Part shown: positions 1-7,304 of the stretch, piece by piece
Layout of the letters: each line of letters begins with the position of its first letter
Numbering within the stretch: position 1 is the stretch's first letter
DNA from: an uncultured Ruminococcus sp.
GTDB lineage: Bacteria > Bacillota > Clostridia > Oscillospirales > Ruminococcaceae
DNA: 10,687 bases
Assembly: GCA_947175975.1 (NCBI GenBank)
Contig: CAMWOX010000039.1
Coordinates: forward strand, 1-10,687
Direction of reading: 5' to 3'
Program-made: the position numbers and the translations under genes
Notes under the pieces: generated by a model
What the model saw: only the letters and a program-made list of their open reading frames with translations
Database searches by the model: none
Told to the model about the DNA's origin: nothing

Positions 1-987
1 GTCATTAATTTGGGCATTGTTGCTGTCCTATGGTTCGGCGGTGTGCATGTAAATACCGGGAAACTGTCACAGGGAGATCTGACAGCATTTACGAATTATA
101 TGACACAGATCTTATTAGCTATGATTGCACTTGCGAATCTGGTCGTTGTGCTGACAAAAGCACAGGCATCCTCTCTGCGTGTGGCGGAAGTATTGGAAAC
201 ACAGTCAACAATGCAGGATGGATCTGAGAGTGTGAACTCTAACAGAGAGAATCCGGAAGAGCTTGCAATTGAATTTCAGCATGTGAGCTTTCAGTATGAG
301 AATGCTGGTGCTTGTGCGTTGACGGACATTGATTTTAAGCTCCGGAAAGGACAAACACTCGGCATTATCGGCGGTACAGGTTCAGGCAAATCAACCCTTG
401 CGGCATTGATTTCCAGAAATTATGATGCTGTGGAGGGGGAAGTCAGAATTTTTAATCAGGATATTAAAAATTATAAGCTGGATTCCCTGCATCATGCAAT
501 CGGACTTGTACCGCAGAAAGCTGTCTTATTCACAGGTACGATCCGGGAAAATCTGCAATGGGCAGAGGAACATCTCACAGAAGCACAGATGCAGAAAGCA
601 TTGGACGTTGCACAGGCTTCTGAATTTGTGAATACTCTCAAAAACGGTGTTGAAACACATCTTGTACAGGGCGGACGGAATCTATCCGGCGGACAGAAGC
701 AAAGGCTGACAATCGCAAGGGCATTGGCAGGCAATCCGGAAATTTTAATTCTGGATGACAGTATGAGTGCATTGGATTATGCAACAGATGCAAGATTGCG
801 GACAGCCCTCCGGGAAGAATGTCCGGATATGACAAAAGTTATCATCTCACAGAGGGCAACTTCACTGGCACATGCAGATCTGATTTTGGTACTGGAAGAT
901 GGTCACTGCGTTGGAATGGGAACACATGAAGAATTATTAGAATCCTGTGAAGTGTATCAGGAAATTTATGCATCCCAGATGCAGTAA
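1..987 (+). CDS. ABC exporter half-transporter with degenerate ATP site (5' partial)
   Basis: The frame is open to the left edge, so the true start lies outside the window; 328 residues are visible (numbered from base 1). Residues 1-60 hold the end of the membrane domain, with two hydrophobic stretches. The rest is an ATP-binding domain with Walker A GGTGSGKST (124-132), signature LSGGQ (228-232) and Walker B ILILDD (248-253). The catalytic Glu after Walker B is Asp (D253), and the switch His is Gln (SQRATS, Q284). In heterodimeric type IV exporters such as TM287/288, LmrCD and BmrCD, exactly this pair of changes marks the subunit carrying the degenerate site. The next gene has the complementary motifs, so the two very likely form one exporter. 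The substrate cannot be read from the sequence; drugs, lipids or peptides are all possible. Confidence 0.93.
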   Translation, partial: VINLGIVAVLWFGGVHVNTGKLSQGDLTAFTNYMTQILLAMIALANLVVVLTKAQASSLRVAEVLETQSTMQDGSESVNSNRENPEELAIEFQHVSFQYENAGACALTDIDFKLRKGQTLGIIGGTGSGKSTLAALISRNYDAVEGEVRIFNQDIKNYKLDSLHHAIGLVPQKAVLFTGTIRENLQWAEEHLTEAQMQKALDVAQASEFVNTLKNGVETHLVQGGRNLSGGQKQRLTIARALAGNPEILILDDSMSALDYATDARLRTALREECPDMTKVIISQRATSLAHADLILVLEDGHCVGMGTHEELLESCEVYQEIYASQMQ

Positions 988-1004
988 GGAGGGAAGAAAG
1001 TTCT

Positions 1005-2744
1005 ATGAAAGAAGTGATTATTAGGATTCTGAAATACTGCAAGCCATATCAGGAATATTTGATTTTGACGATTCTAAGTACGCTTGCTGGTGTTTCACTG
1101 TCTCTGATTGTGCCTGTCCTGATCGGTTCAGCAGTGGATTATGCTGTGGCAGAACAGAATGTGAATTTTGCAGGATTGGGAAAAACGGCGATACTTCTAG
1201 CAGGAGTTGTAGTATGCAGTGCCTTGTTTCAATGGCTGGAAGCATTGTTTATTAACAGGCTTGCTTTCGGAACTGTGAAAGATCTGCGATCAGAACTGAC
1301 AGCAAAACTGGAAGAAATGTCGATTTCGTATATTGACGGCAATCCGAGAGGGGATCTGATTGCCAGAGTAATTCCAGATATTGAAATTCTCTCTGATGGT
1401 TTATTGCAGGGATTTGCCCAGTTATTCACAGGTATTGTTACCATCCTGGGGACACTGATGCTGATGCTGACTGTGAATGTGAAAATCACGGTTCTAGTTG
1501 TCCTCATGACACCATTGTCACTGATAGTTGCCAGTCAGATTGCTAGGTTATCGCATGGTGCATTCCAGAAACAATCTGCTTTGCGTGGTGATATGGGAGC
1601 TTTAACAGAAGAATTGATCGGCAATCAGAAAATTGTCAAGGCATTTGCATATGAAAAAAGGGCAGAACAGAAATTTTCTATCATGAATCAGGATTTGAGT
1701 CAGGCAGGCTTAAAAGCAACATTCTTTGCATCTGTCAGCAATCCGGCAACCAGATTTGTGAATAATCTGATTTATGCAGCAGTCGGGACAGTTGGTGCAT
1801 TAGGTGCAGTCGGTGCTTTTCCCTGGATTGGTGTGATGAGTGTCGGAAAATTAACGAGTTTCCTGGCATTTGCCAATCAGTATACAAAGCCTTTCAATGA
1901 AATTTCCGGTGTGATTGCAGAATTGCAGAATGCGGTTTCCTGTGCGCAGAGGGTATTTGAGATCCTGGATGCTGATTCTGAACCGGATGATTCTGACCAT
2001 GAAGTGTTAGAATCCTGCAAAGGTGAACTGGAAATCAGAAATATCAGATTTTCTTACACACCGGATAAGCCTCTGATCCGGGATTTCAGCATGTACGCCT
2101 ATGCCGGGCAGAAAATTGCTATTGTTGGAAAAACAGGCTGCGGAAAATCAACGATTATTAATTTATTATTGAGATTCTATGAGATCCAGGATGGAGAAAT
2201 TTTGCTGGATCATGTTTCTACAAAGCATTACACCAGGGATAGCCTGCGTCAGCAGTTCGGAATGGTATTACAGGAGACATGGATCTTCACGGGAACGGTT
2301 GCAGAGAATATTTCTTATGGCAAGCCGGATGCCACCAGGGAAGAAATCGAACAGGCGGCAAAATCCGTCCATGCGCATAGTTTTATTAAGCGATTGCCGT
2401 ATGGTTATGATACGATCATTTCTGATAATTCCGGATTGTCCCAGGGGCAGAAGCAGTTATTATGTATTGCCAGAATCATGCTGAAAGATCCGCCGATGCT
2501 GATTCTTGATGAGGCAACCAGCAGTATTGACTTGCGTACAGAACACAAAATTCAGAGAGCTTTTGAAAAACTCATGCAGGGCAGGACAAGCTTTATCATT
2601 GCACACAGACTATCCACAATTCAGAATGCAGACTGGATTCTGGTTATGCAGGACGGTAATATCACCGAGCAGGGTAGTCATGATATGCTGATTTCACAGA
2701 ATGGTTATTATGCAGAATTATATCAAAGTCAGTTCGCAGGATGA
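1005..2744 (+). CDS. ABC exporter half-transporter, partner subunit
   Basis: A 579-residue protein with the full half-transporter layout: a six-helix membrane domain (about 15-310) and an ATP-binding domain (about 340-579). Motifs are Walker A GKTGCGKST (375-383), a Q-loop in GMVLQETWIF, signature LSQGQ (478-482), Walker B LILDE with catalytic E503, and switch H534 in IAHRLST. LSQGQ in place of LSGGQ is usual in the subunit whose signature faces the partner's degenerate Walker A/B. The start is well supported: AAGGAGGG at 986-993 overlaps the stop of the upstream gene and lies 11 bases before the ATG, so the pair is probably cotranscribed. Function is ATP-driven export across the cytoplasmic membrane; the substrate is unknown. 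No clear terminator follows the stop. Confidence 0.95.
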   Translation: MKEVIIRILKYCKPYQEYLILTILSTLAGVSLSLIVPVLIGSAVDYAVAEQNVNFAGLGKTAILLAGVVVCSALFQWLEALFINRLAFGTVKDLRSELTAKLEEMSISYIDGNPRGDLIARVIPDIEILSDGLLQGFAQLFTGIVTILGTLMLMLTVNVKITVLVVLMTPLSLIVASQIARLSHGAFQKQSALRGDMGALTEELIGNQKIVKAFAYEKRAEQKFSIMNQDLSQAGLKATFFASVSNPATRFVNNLIYAAVGTVGALGAVGAFPWIGVMSVGKLTSFLAFANQYTKPFNEISGVIAELQNAVSCAQRVFEILDADSEPDDSDHEVLESCKGELEIRNIRFSYTPDKPLIRDFSMYAYAGQKIAIVGKTGCGKSTIINLLLRFYEIQDGEILLDHVSTKHYTRDSLRQQFGMVLQETWIFTGTVAENISYGKPDATREEIEQAAKSVHAHSFIKRLPYGYDTIISDNSGLSQGQKQLLCIARIMLKDPPMLILDEATSSIDLRTEHKIQRAFEKLMQGRTSFIIAHRLSTIQNADWILVMQDGNITEQGSHDMLISQNGYYAELYQSQFAG

Positions 2745-2784
2745 TGCTGCTGAAAATAAAATTCTATAAATCCCAATCAGGCTA

Positions 2785-2813
2785 TTGCAATTGTAACATA
2801 TTTGTGCTATAAT
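2785..2813 (+). promoter_or_regulatory. Sigma-A-type promoter with extended -10
   Basis: The -35 is TTGCAA (2785-2790), followed by a 17-base spacer and TATAAT (2808-2813) preceded by TGC, an extended -10. Transcription would start near 2820, about 30 bases before the ATG at 2851, leaving a short leader that contains the AGGAGG site. It lies between the ABC pair and the membrane-protein/dehydrogenase/proBA/tyrA genes and is their probable promoter. Confidence 0.75.
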
Positions 2814-2836
2814 AGCATTGTTGAAAAATAAAGATC

Positions 2837-2842
2837 AGGAGG
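2837..2842 (+). promoter_or_regulatory. Ribosome binding site deciding the 2851 start
   Basis: AGGAGG lies 8 bases before the ATG at 2851. The frame is open back to a TTG at 2818, but that codon sits at or before the predicted transcript start and has no Shine-Dalgarno site. The ATG at 2851 is therefore preferred. Confidence 0.8.
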
Positions 2843-2850
2843 TACTAATC

Positions 2851-3198
2851 ATGGAAAGTGCAGGAGTTGTAAATTCATTGTTTCCAATCGAAATGAAGTT
2901 TCATATGTTTCTGGCATTGCTTGCCTTTCTTGTCTTCGGCATCCAGTTTGTGAGATATAGAAAGTCACATTATTTATTATTAGCAATTGCATTTCCCTGT
3001 ACACTTCTACCGTATCTTGACCAGAGTAATATGTCTCTGTTTTACGGTGTCGGTGTGTTTGAGTTTATTGCATTTATTGCATCTGCAATTCTGTCTGTCA
3101 CAATTGATAAAGACAAACAGCCTGTAAAAATTTCTGAAAATCCGGATCAGGATGATTTGGAACAGAAAAAACAGGATTCTCAGGAGGGTGATTTATGA
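2851..3198 (+). CDS. Small three-helix membrane protein with charged tail, unknown function
   Basis: A 115-residue protein I do not recognise. Three hydrophobic segments are visible at about 17-35, 40-55 and 63-84, the first two separated by a basic turn (RYRK). A hydrophilic tail (86-115) is rich in Asp, Glu, Lys and Gln. The basic turn between helices 1 and 2 predicts a cytoplasmic loop, which would put the N-terminus outside and the tail inside. It is the first gene after the promoter, and its stop overlaps the next start (ATGA, 3195-3198), so it is probably translationally coupled to the dehydrogenase. A small integral membrane protein is certain enough; any role in transport, sensing or anchoring would be a guess. 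Confidence 0.8.
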   Translation: MESAGVVNSLFPIEMKFHMFLALLAFLVFGIQFVRYRKSHYLLLAIAFPCTLLPYLDQSNMSLFYGVGVFEFIAFIASAILSVTIDKDKQPVKISENPDQDDLEQKKQDSQEGDL

Positions 3199-4163
3199 AA
3201 ATAGTGATTCCTGATGGTGATACACTGGCTCTTCCGGATATGCAGAAACAAATTGAACAGGAATTTTCCAGATTCGGTGAGGTAGTCTGCAATGGTACAA
3301 CGAAACCAGAAGAAGTCATTGCTAAGATCGACGATGCTGAGATTGTATTATGCAATAAAACGCCAATCACAAGAGAAGTAATAGAAAATTGCAGAAATCT
3401 GCAATATATCGGCTTGTTTGCGACAGGTTATAATAATATTGACTTGCAGGCTGCAACGGAAAGGAATATTGCTGTCTGCAATGCCGGAGCATACTCTACT
3501 TATGGTGTTGCACAGCATACATTTGCGTTATTGCTTGATCTTGCAGGAAATATGCCGAAGTATCATGAAGATGTCAGAAATGGCGGTTGGGAAAAGAGTC
3601 CTGTATTTTCTTATTTTCCCTATCCAGTGCATGAATTGTATGGAAAAACATTCTCTGTGATCGGATTCGGTAGTATTGGCAGGTGTGTTGCGAAGATTGC
3701 CGCTGCATTCGGCATGAAAGTCATTGTACATACCAGGACTGTTCCGGCACATGATCCGGATTCTATTAGATATGAATTTGTTTCCAAAGAAGAAGCTTTC
3801 CGGAGAGCAGATGTATTGAGTATTCACTGTCCTTTGACAGAGCAAACAAAAAATCTGATTTCAGAAGAAACACTTGCATTGATGAAACCGACTGCCTACC
3901 TGATCAATACGGCAAGGGGTGGGCTTGTTTGTGAACAGGATCTGGCAGATGCACTGAACCAGGGCAGACTTGCCGGAGCTGGTCTTGATGTATTGGTACA
4001 AGAGCCAATGTCTCCGGATACACCATTGAAATCTGCAAAAAATTGCCTGATCACGCCGCATATTGCATGGTCTGCCATGGAAACAAGAGAAAGACTGATC
4101 CGGATTGTCGTTCATAATCTGGAATGCTGGCTGAATGGTTCTCCTGTGAATCAGGTAAATTGA
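3195..4163 (+). CDS. D-2-hydroxyacid dehydrogenase, glycerate dehydrogenase/hydroxypyruvate reductase type
   Basis: A 322-residue protein of the NAD(P)-dependent D-isomer 2-hydroxyacid dehydrogenase family, of normal length. The Rossmann motif is GFGSIG (157-162). The catalytic set is complete: R241 in NTARGG, E270 in VQEP and H289 in ITPHIAW. The phrases YSTYGVAQHTFALLLDL and PHIAWSAMETRERL resemble glycerate dehydrogenases more than lactate or VanH-type enzymes, so hydroxypyruvate/glycerate interconversion is the best guess; another 2-oxoacid is possible. After the second Rossmann strand the sequence reads VHTRT, with Thr-Arg where NAD-preferring members have an acidic residue, which hints at NADP(H). 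AGGAGGGTG at 3182-3190 serves the start, which overlaps the upstream stop by four bases (ATGA). Cytosolic. Confidence 0.9.
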   Translation: MKIVIPDGDTLALPDMQKQIEQEFSRFGEVVCNGTTKPEEVIAKIDDAEIVLCNKTPITREVIENCRNLQYIGLFATGYNNIDLQAATERNIAVCNAGAYSTYGVAQHTFALLLDLAGNMPKYHEDVRNGGWEKSPVFSYFPYPVHELYGKTFSVIGFGSIGRCVAKIAAAFGMKVIVHTRTVPAHDPDSIRYEFVSKEEAFRRADVLSIHCPLTEQTKNLISEETLALMKPTAYLINTARGGLVCEQDLADALNQGRLAGAGLDVLVQEPMSPDTPLKSAKNCLITPHIAWSAMETRERLIRIVVHNLECWLNGSPVNQVN

Positions 4164-4182
4164 GAAGGGATATGAATGATTC

Positions 4183-4980
4183 ATGATAGATTTGAAAGAT
4201 AAAAAAAGGATTGTAATTAAACTAGGGACTTCTACTCTGACACATAAGACCGGAAAATTAAATATCCGCCGTATGACAAATCTGACAAGAGTACTTGCAG
4301 ATCTGCAAAATTCCGGACATGAAATTATTTTAGTTTCTTCCGGTTCGGTGGGTCTTGGTGTTGGAAAGCTGAATTTAAAAGAACGTCCGAAAGATACACC
4401 TGGCAGACAAGCTGCTGCTGCTGTGGGACAATGTGAACTGATGCATATTTATGACGAAATGTTTTCTAAATATAGTGTAACAGTCGCACAGATTTTATTA
4501 ACAAAGACAATCATCAGTACGCCGGACAGGGTGGACAATGTCCGGAATGCCATTGATGCTTTGACGGCAATGGGTGTTGTACCGATTGTGAATGAGAATG
4601 ATACAGTAGCGATCGATGAACTGGAGCTTGAAATCGGTGAAAATGACTCTCTGTCTGCCATTGTTGCCTCTATTGTTGGTGCGGAAGTGTTAATTATTCT
4701 ATCGGATATTGATGGTCTGTATTCTGAAGATCCTCATAAGAATCAGAATGCAGAAATTATTTCTGTTGTGAATCAGATTGATGGCTATATTGAAACAATT
4801 GCCGGAGGAGCTGGAAGCAGTCTCGGTTCAGGTGGTATGGCAACTAAGATTAATGCCGCAAAGATTGCAACCGCCGCAGGGGTGGATATGATTATCATGA
4901 ACGGCAGAAATCCAGAAGATTTATATAGATTATTCGATGGTGAACAGATCGGGACTTACTTCCCGGCAGTCAAATCGTAA
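4183..4980 (+). CDS. proB: Glutamate 5-kinase, catalytic domain only
   Basis: ProB phosphorylates L-glutamate to gamma-glutamyl phosphate, the first and normally proline-inhibited step of proline synthesis. The amino acid kinase fold is clear: IKLGTSTLT near the start (K13), VSSGSVGLG (51-59), VNEND (136-140), IGENDSLSA (151-159), LSDIDGLY (173-180) and the GSGGMATK loop (216-222). The protein has 265 residues and stops at the end of the kinase domain (GTYFPAVKS). The C-terminal PUA domain of longer forms such as the 367-residue E. coli enzyme is absent. The sequence runs cleanly to its stop and proA follows 27 bases later, so this is a natural short form, not a frameshift. The ATG lies 19 bases after the dehydrogenase stop; GAGAAGGG around 4163-4170 is a fair ribosome site. 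Confidence 0.96.
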   Translation: MIDLKDKKRIVIKLGTSTLTHKTGKLNIRRMTNLTRVLADLQNSGHEIILVSSGSVGLGVGKLNLKERPKDTPGRQAAAAVGQCELMHIYDEMFSKYSVTVAQILLTKTIISTPDRVDNVRNAIDALTAMGVVPIVNENDTVAIDELELEIGENDSLSAIVASIVGAEVLIILSDIDGLYSEDPHKNQNAEIISVVNQIDGYIETIAGGAGSSLGSGGMATKINAAKIATAAGVDMIIMNGRNPEDLYRLFDGEQIGTYFPAVKS

Positions 4981-5007
4981 TAAAATTATGAGAGGAGAAA
5001 TTCTGAT

Positions 5008-6258
5008 ATGAATTATATGGAGGAACTTGGACAGAACGCCAAACAAGCAAGTCATGTGATTGCAAAAGCTGGAACACTTTTGAAAAATCAGGCGTTACAG
5101 GCAATCTCAGATGCATTGCGTTCCCGGACAGAAGAAATTATTGCCGCCAATCAAAAAGATTTGGAACAAGCTGTGAAGAATCAAATGACAGCGGCAATGC
5201 AGGACAGATTGAAATTAGATCAGAAACGGATTGAGAATATTGCGAATGCTGTTCTCAAAGTCGCAGCAATGGAAGATGTGATTGGGGAAGAAGTCCGTGG
5301 CTGGGTACGTCCAAATGGTCTGAGAATCCGGCAGGTGCGTGTGCCGATGGGTGTCATTGGCATTATTTTTGAATCCCGTCCGAATGTCACAGTGGATGCC
5401 GCTGTGCTTTGCCTGAAAGCCGGAAATGCTGTGATTCTTCGGGGGGGCAAAGAAGCAATTTATTCTAATACCTGTCTGGTGGAGATTATGCGGCAGGCTC
5501 TTGTTAATACCGGACTTCCGGCAGACTGTGTCCAGTTGGTGACAAAGACAGATCGGGAAACTGCCGCTGATATGATGCGTCTGAACGGTTATCTGGATGT
5601 ATTGATTCCTCGTGGCGGTGCAGGTCTGATCCAGGCTGTTGTCAAGCAGGCAACCGTTCCGGTGATTGAGACAGGTGCAGGAAACTGTCATGTGTATATT
5701 GATGAAAGTGCAGATCTGGAAATGGCGGTTGCCATCGCTGATAATGCAAAAACGCAGAGACCATCTGTTTGCAATGCCATTGAGACACTGCTTGTACATG
5801 AAAAAATTGCAGAAAAATTTCTTCCGGCAATTCAGAATGCGTTTGCATCTCATGAAGTAATCATTCATGGATGTGAAAAAACAAAAGAAATTCTCGGCGA
5901 AAAGATCATTCCGGCAACAGAAGAAGATTATTTCAGAGAATATTCTAATTATGAAATTGCAGTCCGGGTTGTGAAAGATACACAGGAAGCTGTGGCACAT
6001 ATTCTGCAATACAGCACACATCATTCTGAAAGTATTGTGACACAGAATATGGGAAATGCCGAGTATTTTTTAAATTCTGTCGATTCTGCCGCAGTTTATG
6101 TTAATGCATCCACGAGATTCACAGATGGTGAAGAATTTGGTTTTGGTGCAGAAATCGGCATTTCCACGCAGAAACTTCATGCAAGAGGGCCTATGGGGTT
6201 GCTTGCTTTGACGACAACGCAGTACCGGATTACAGGAAACGGACAGATTCGGAGCTGA
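5008..6258 (+). CDS. proA: Glutamate-5-semialdehyde dehydrogenase (gamma-glutamyl phosphate reductase)
   Basis: ProA reduces gamma-glutamyl phosphate with NADPH to glutamate-5-semialdehyde, which cyclises to pyrroline-5-carboxylate. The 416-residue length is standard. Family motifs include ESRPNV (122-127), LKAGNAVILRGGKEA, VIETGAGNCHVYID and RPSVCNAIE, with catalytic Cys255. The C-terminal FGFGAEIGISTQKLHARGPMG stretch is typical. GAGGAG at 4992-4997 lies 10 bases before the ATG. A second in-frame ATG sits three codons downstream, but the first has the better spacing. ProB is likely to hand its unstable product directly to ProA. No proC (final reductase) is present in the window. Confidence 0.97.
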   Translation: MNYMEELGQNAKQASHVIAKAGTLLKNQALQAISDALRSRTEEIIAANQKDLEQAVKNQMTAAMQDRLKLDQKRIENIANAVLKVAAMEDVIGEEVRGWVRPNGLRIRQVRVPMGVIGIIFESRPNVTVDAAVLCLKAGNAVILRGGKEAIYSNTCLVEIMRQALVNTGLPADCVQLVTKTDRETAADMMRLNGYLDVLIPRGGAGLIQAVVKQATVPVIETGAGNCHVYIDESADLEMAVAIADNAKTQRPSVCNAIETLLVHEKIAEKFLPAIQNAFASHEVIIHGCEKTKEILGEKIIPATEEDYFREYSNYEIAVRVVKDTQEAVAHILQYSTHHSESIVTQNMGNAEYFLNSVDSAAVYVNASTRFTDGEEFGFGAEIGISTQKLHARGPMGLLALTTTQYRITGNGQIRS

Positions 6259-6263
6259 ATGCG

Positions 6264-7304
6264 ATGAAAACAAAGAGATTACATCCAGAATTAAAGTTTT
6301 TATTGCAGAATCTGGCAGGTGATGCAGAACTGCCACCGGAAGAATCCCAGGCAAGTGAAGCATCCAGGCAGAAAGTGAATCAGATTATGGAAAAAATCAA
6401 TCAGGAACAGGAACCGCCTGTTCCTGTTTCCAAACCTGTTTACAATAGGCCACCGAGGCATAAGAAAATTTTGACTGCACCTGTGCCGGTTCAGCATTTT
6501 TCAGAAGAACCATCACAGAATCCTGCTGTCAGAATGCATGATAGATTATTGCGGGATGCTATGCCGAAGCCTGATCCGGAGCGTAAGCCAAGAAAACCAA
6601 TGCAGAATACAAGTCAGAAAAACACAGGTACAAAGAATAAGACCAAAAATAAGAAACCAAAAAAACAGTTTCATATTGAAATCGGCGAACTGCCGCCGGA
6701 TATTCCCAGAGATACCAGTGTCGCAGATCGCATCCGGCAGGAACAGTTAGAGAAAACACTTGCGGCTGTGCCGCCGAAAACCCCGGAACAGATCCGGAAA
6801 GAACAGGTTCGCAAAAGAGCATTGGAAATCCGGGAACGGATGAAGCAGCAGGAAGCACTTGCTGCACAGACTCCTGAACCAGAAGAGGAAATTCCGACAT
6901 GGGAAGAGCAATTGGCTGCATTCTCTGAAAATATTTCGGAAAATTCTTCAGATCAGTTGCGGGTATTTGAACATACAGAAACGATCCGAAAGCCTGTATT
7001 ATCAGATATGCCAGAGATTCCCGGAAAATTATCAGAAGATACCAGCCTTCTGGAAATAGCTGGGAAACTGCAAGAAAGTATTCCGGATGCGGGGTCAACA
7101 CCGCCCGTGACGGAAATCATTATGACACCAAGGGATTCTTCTTGCAGTACGGAGACAGCTCCGCCGGATTTAAGTTTTCAGCAGACAGCAGTATTCCAGA
7201 CTGTCAGTATGCCGAAAATCAAACCACGGGTCAAGAAAAAAGCAATTGTTACCCGGAGAATCAAAAAGACAGCGAACATGTCAAAACAGGGGGTTGTTGT
7301 ATGA
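6264..7304 (+). CDS. Low-complexity, charged, probably disordered protein of unknown function
   Basis: A 346-residue protein I do not recognise. It has no signal peptide, membrane segment or enzyme motif. Regions in order: a short possibly helical start (1-18); a Pro/Glu/Gln-rich linker (20-115); a Lys/Asn/Gln-rich basic block (108-136); a charged, probably helical stretch (152-200) rich in Arg, Lys, Glu and Gln; an acidic Ser/Glu/Pro-rich region (203-305); and a strongly basic end with KIKPRVKKK and RRIKK (318-335). The start is supported by GGAG at 6251-6254, inside the end of proA, nine bases before the ATG. The stop overlaps the tyrA start (ATGA, 7301-7304). The alternating basic and acidic blocks suggest a scaffold or nucleic-acid-binding protein, but that is inference. 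The tight coupling on both sides argues that it is a real gene. Confidence 0.78.
   Translation: MKTKRLHPELKFLLQNLAGDAELPPEESQASEASRQKVNQIMEKINQEQEPPVPVSKPVYNRPPRHKKILTAPVPVQHFSEEPSQNPAVRMHDRLLRDAMPKPDPERKPRKPMQNTSQKNTGTKNKTKNKKPKKQFHIEIGELPPDIPRDTSVADRIRQEQLEKTLAAVPPKTPEQIRKEQVRKRALEIRERMKQQEALAAQTPEPEEEIPTWEEQLAAFSENISENSSDQLRVFEHTETIRKPVLSDMPEIPGKLSEDTSLLEIAGKLQESIPDAGSTPPVTEIIMTPRDSSCSTETAPPDLSFQQTAVFQTVSMPKIKPRVKKKAIVTRRIKKTANMSKQGVVV

Noticed and set aside
10..12. TTG at base 10 as the start of the first ABC gene
   Set aside because: The frame is open to base 1 and most of the membrane domain is missing, so the gene is cut by the window edge.
5215..6024. Long minus-strand open frame (269 codons) opposite proA
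   Set aside because: Its product is rich in Cys, His, Phe and Asn with no motif, as expected for the complement of a conserved gene. proA is unambiguous on the plus strand.
6559..7101. Minus-strand open frame (180 codons) opposite the disordered protein
   Set aside because: No ribosome site or recognisable motif. The plus-strand frame is coupled to both neighbours and is the better gene.
7142..7300. In-frame upstream extension of tyrA by 53 codons
   Set aside because: It overlaps the coding end of the preceding gene, lies before the Rossmann start motif, and lacks TyrA similarity. The ATG at 7301 with the ATGA overlap is the better start.
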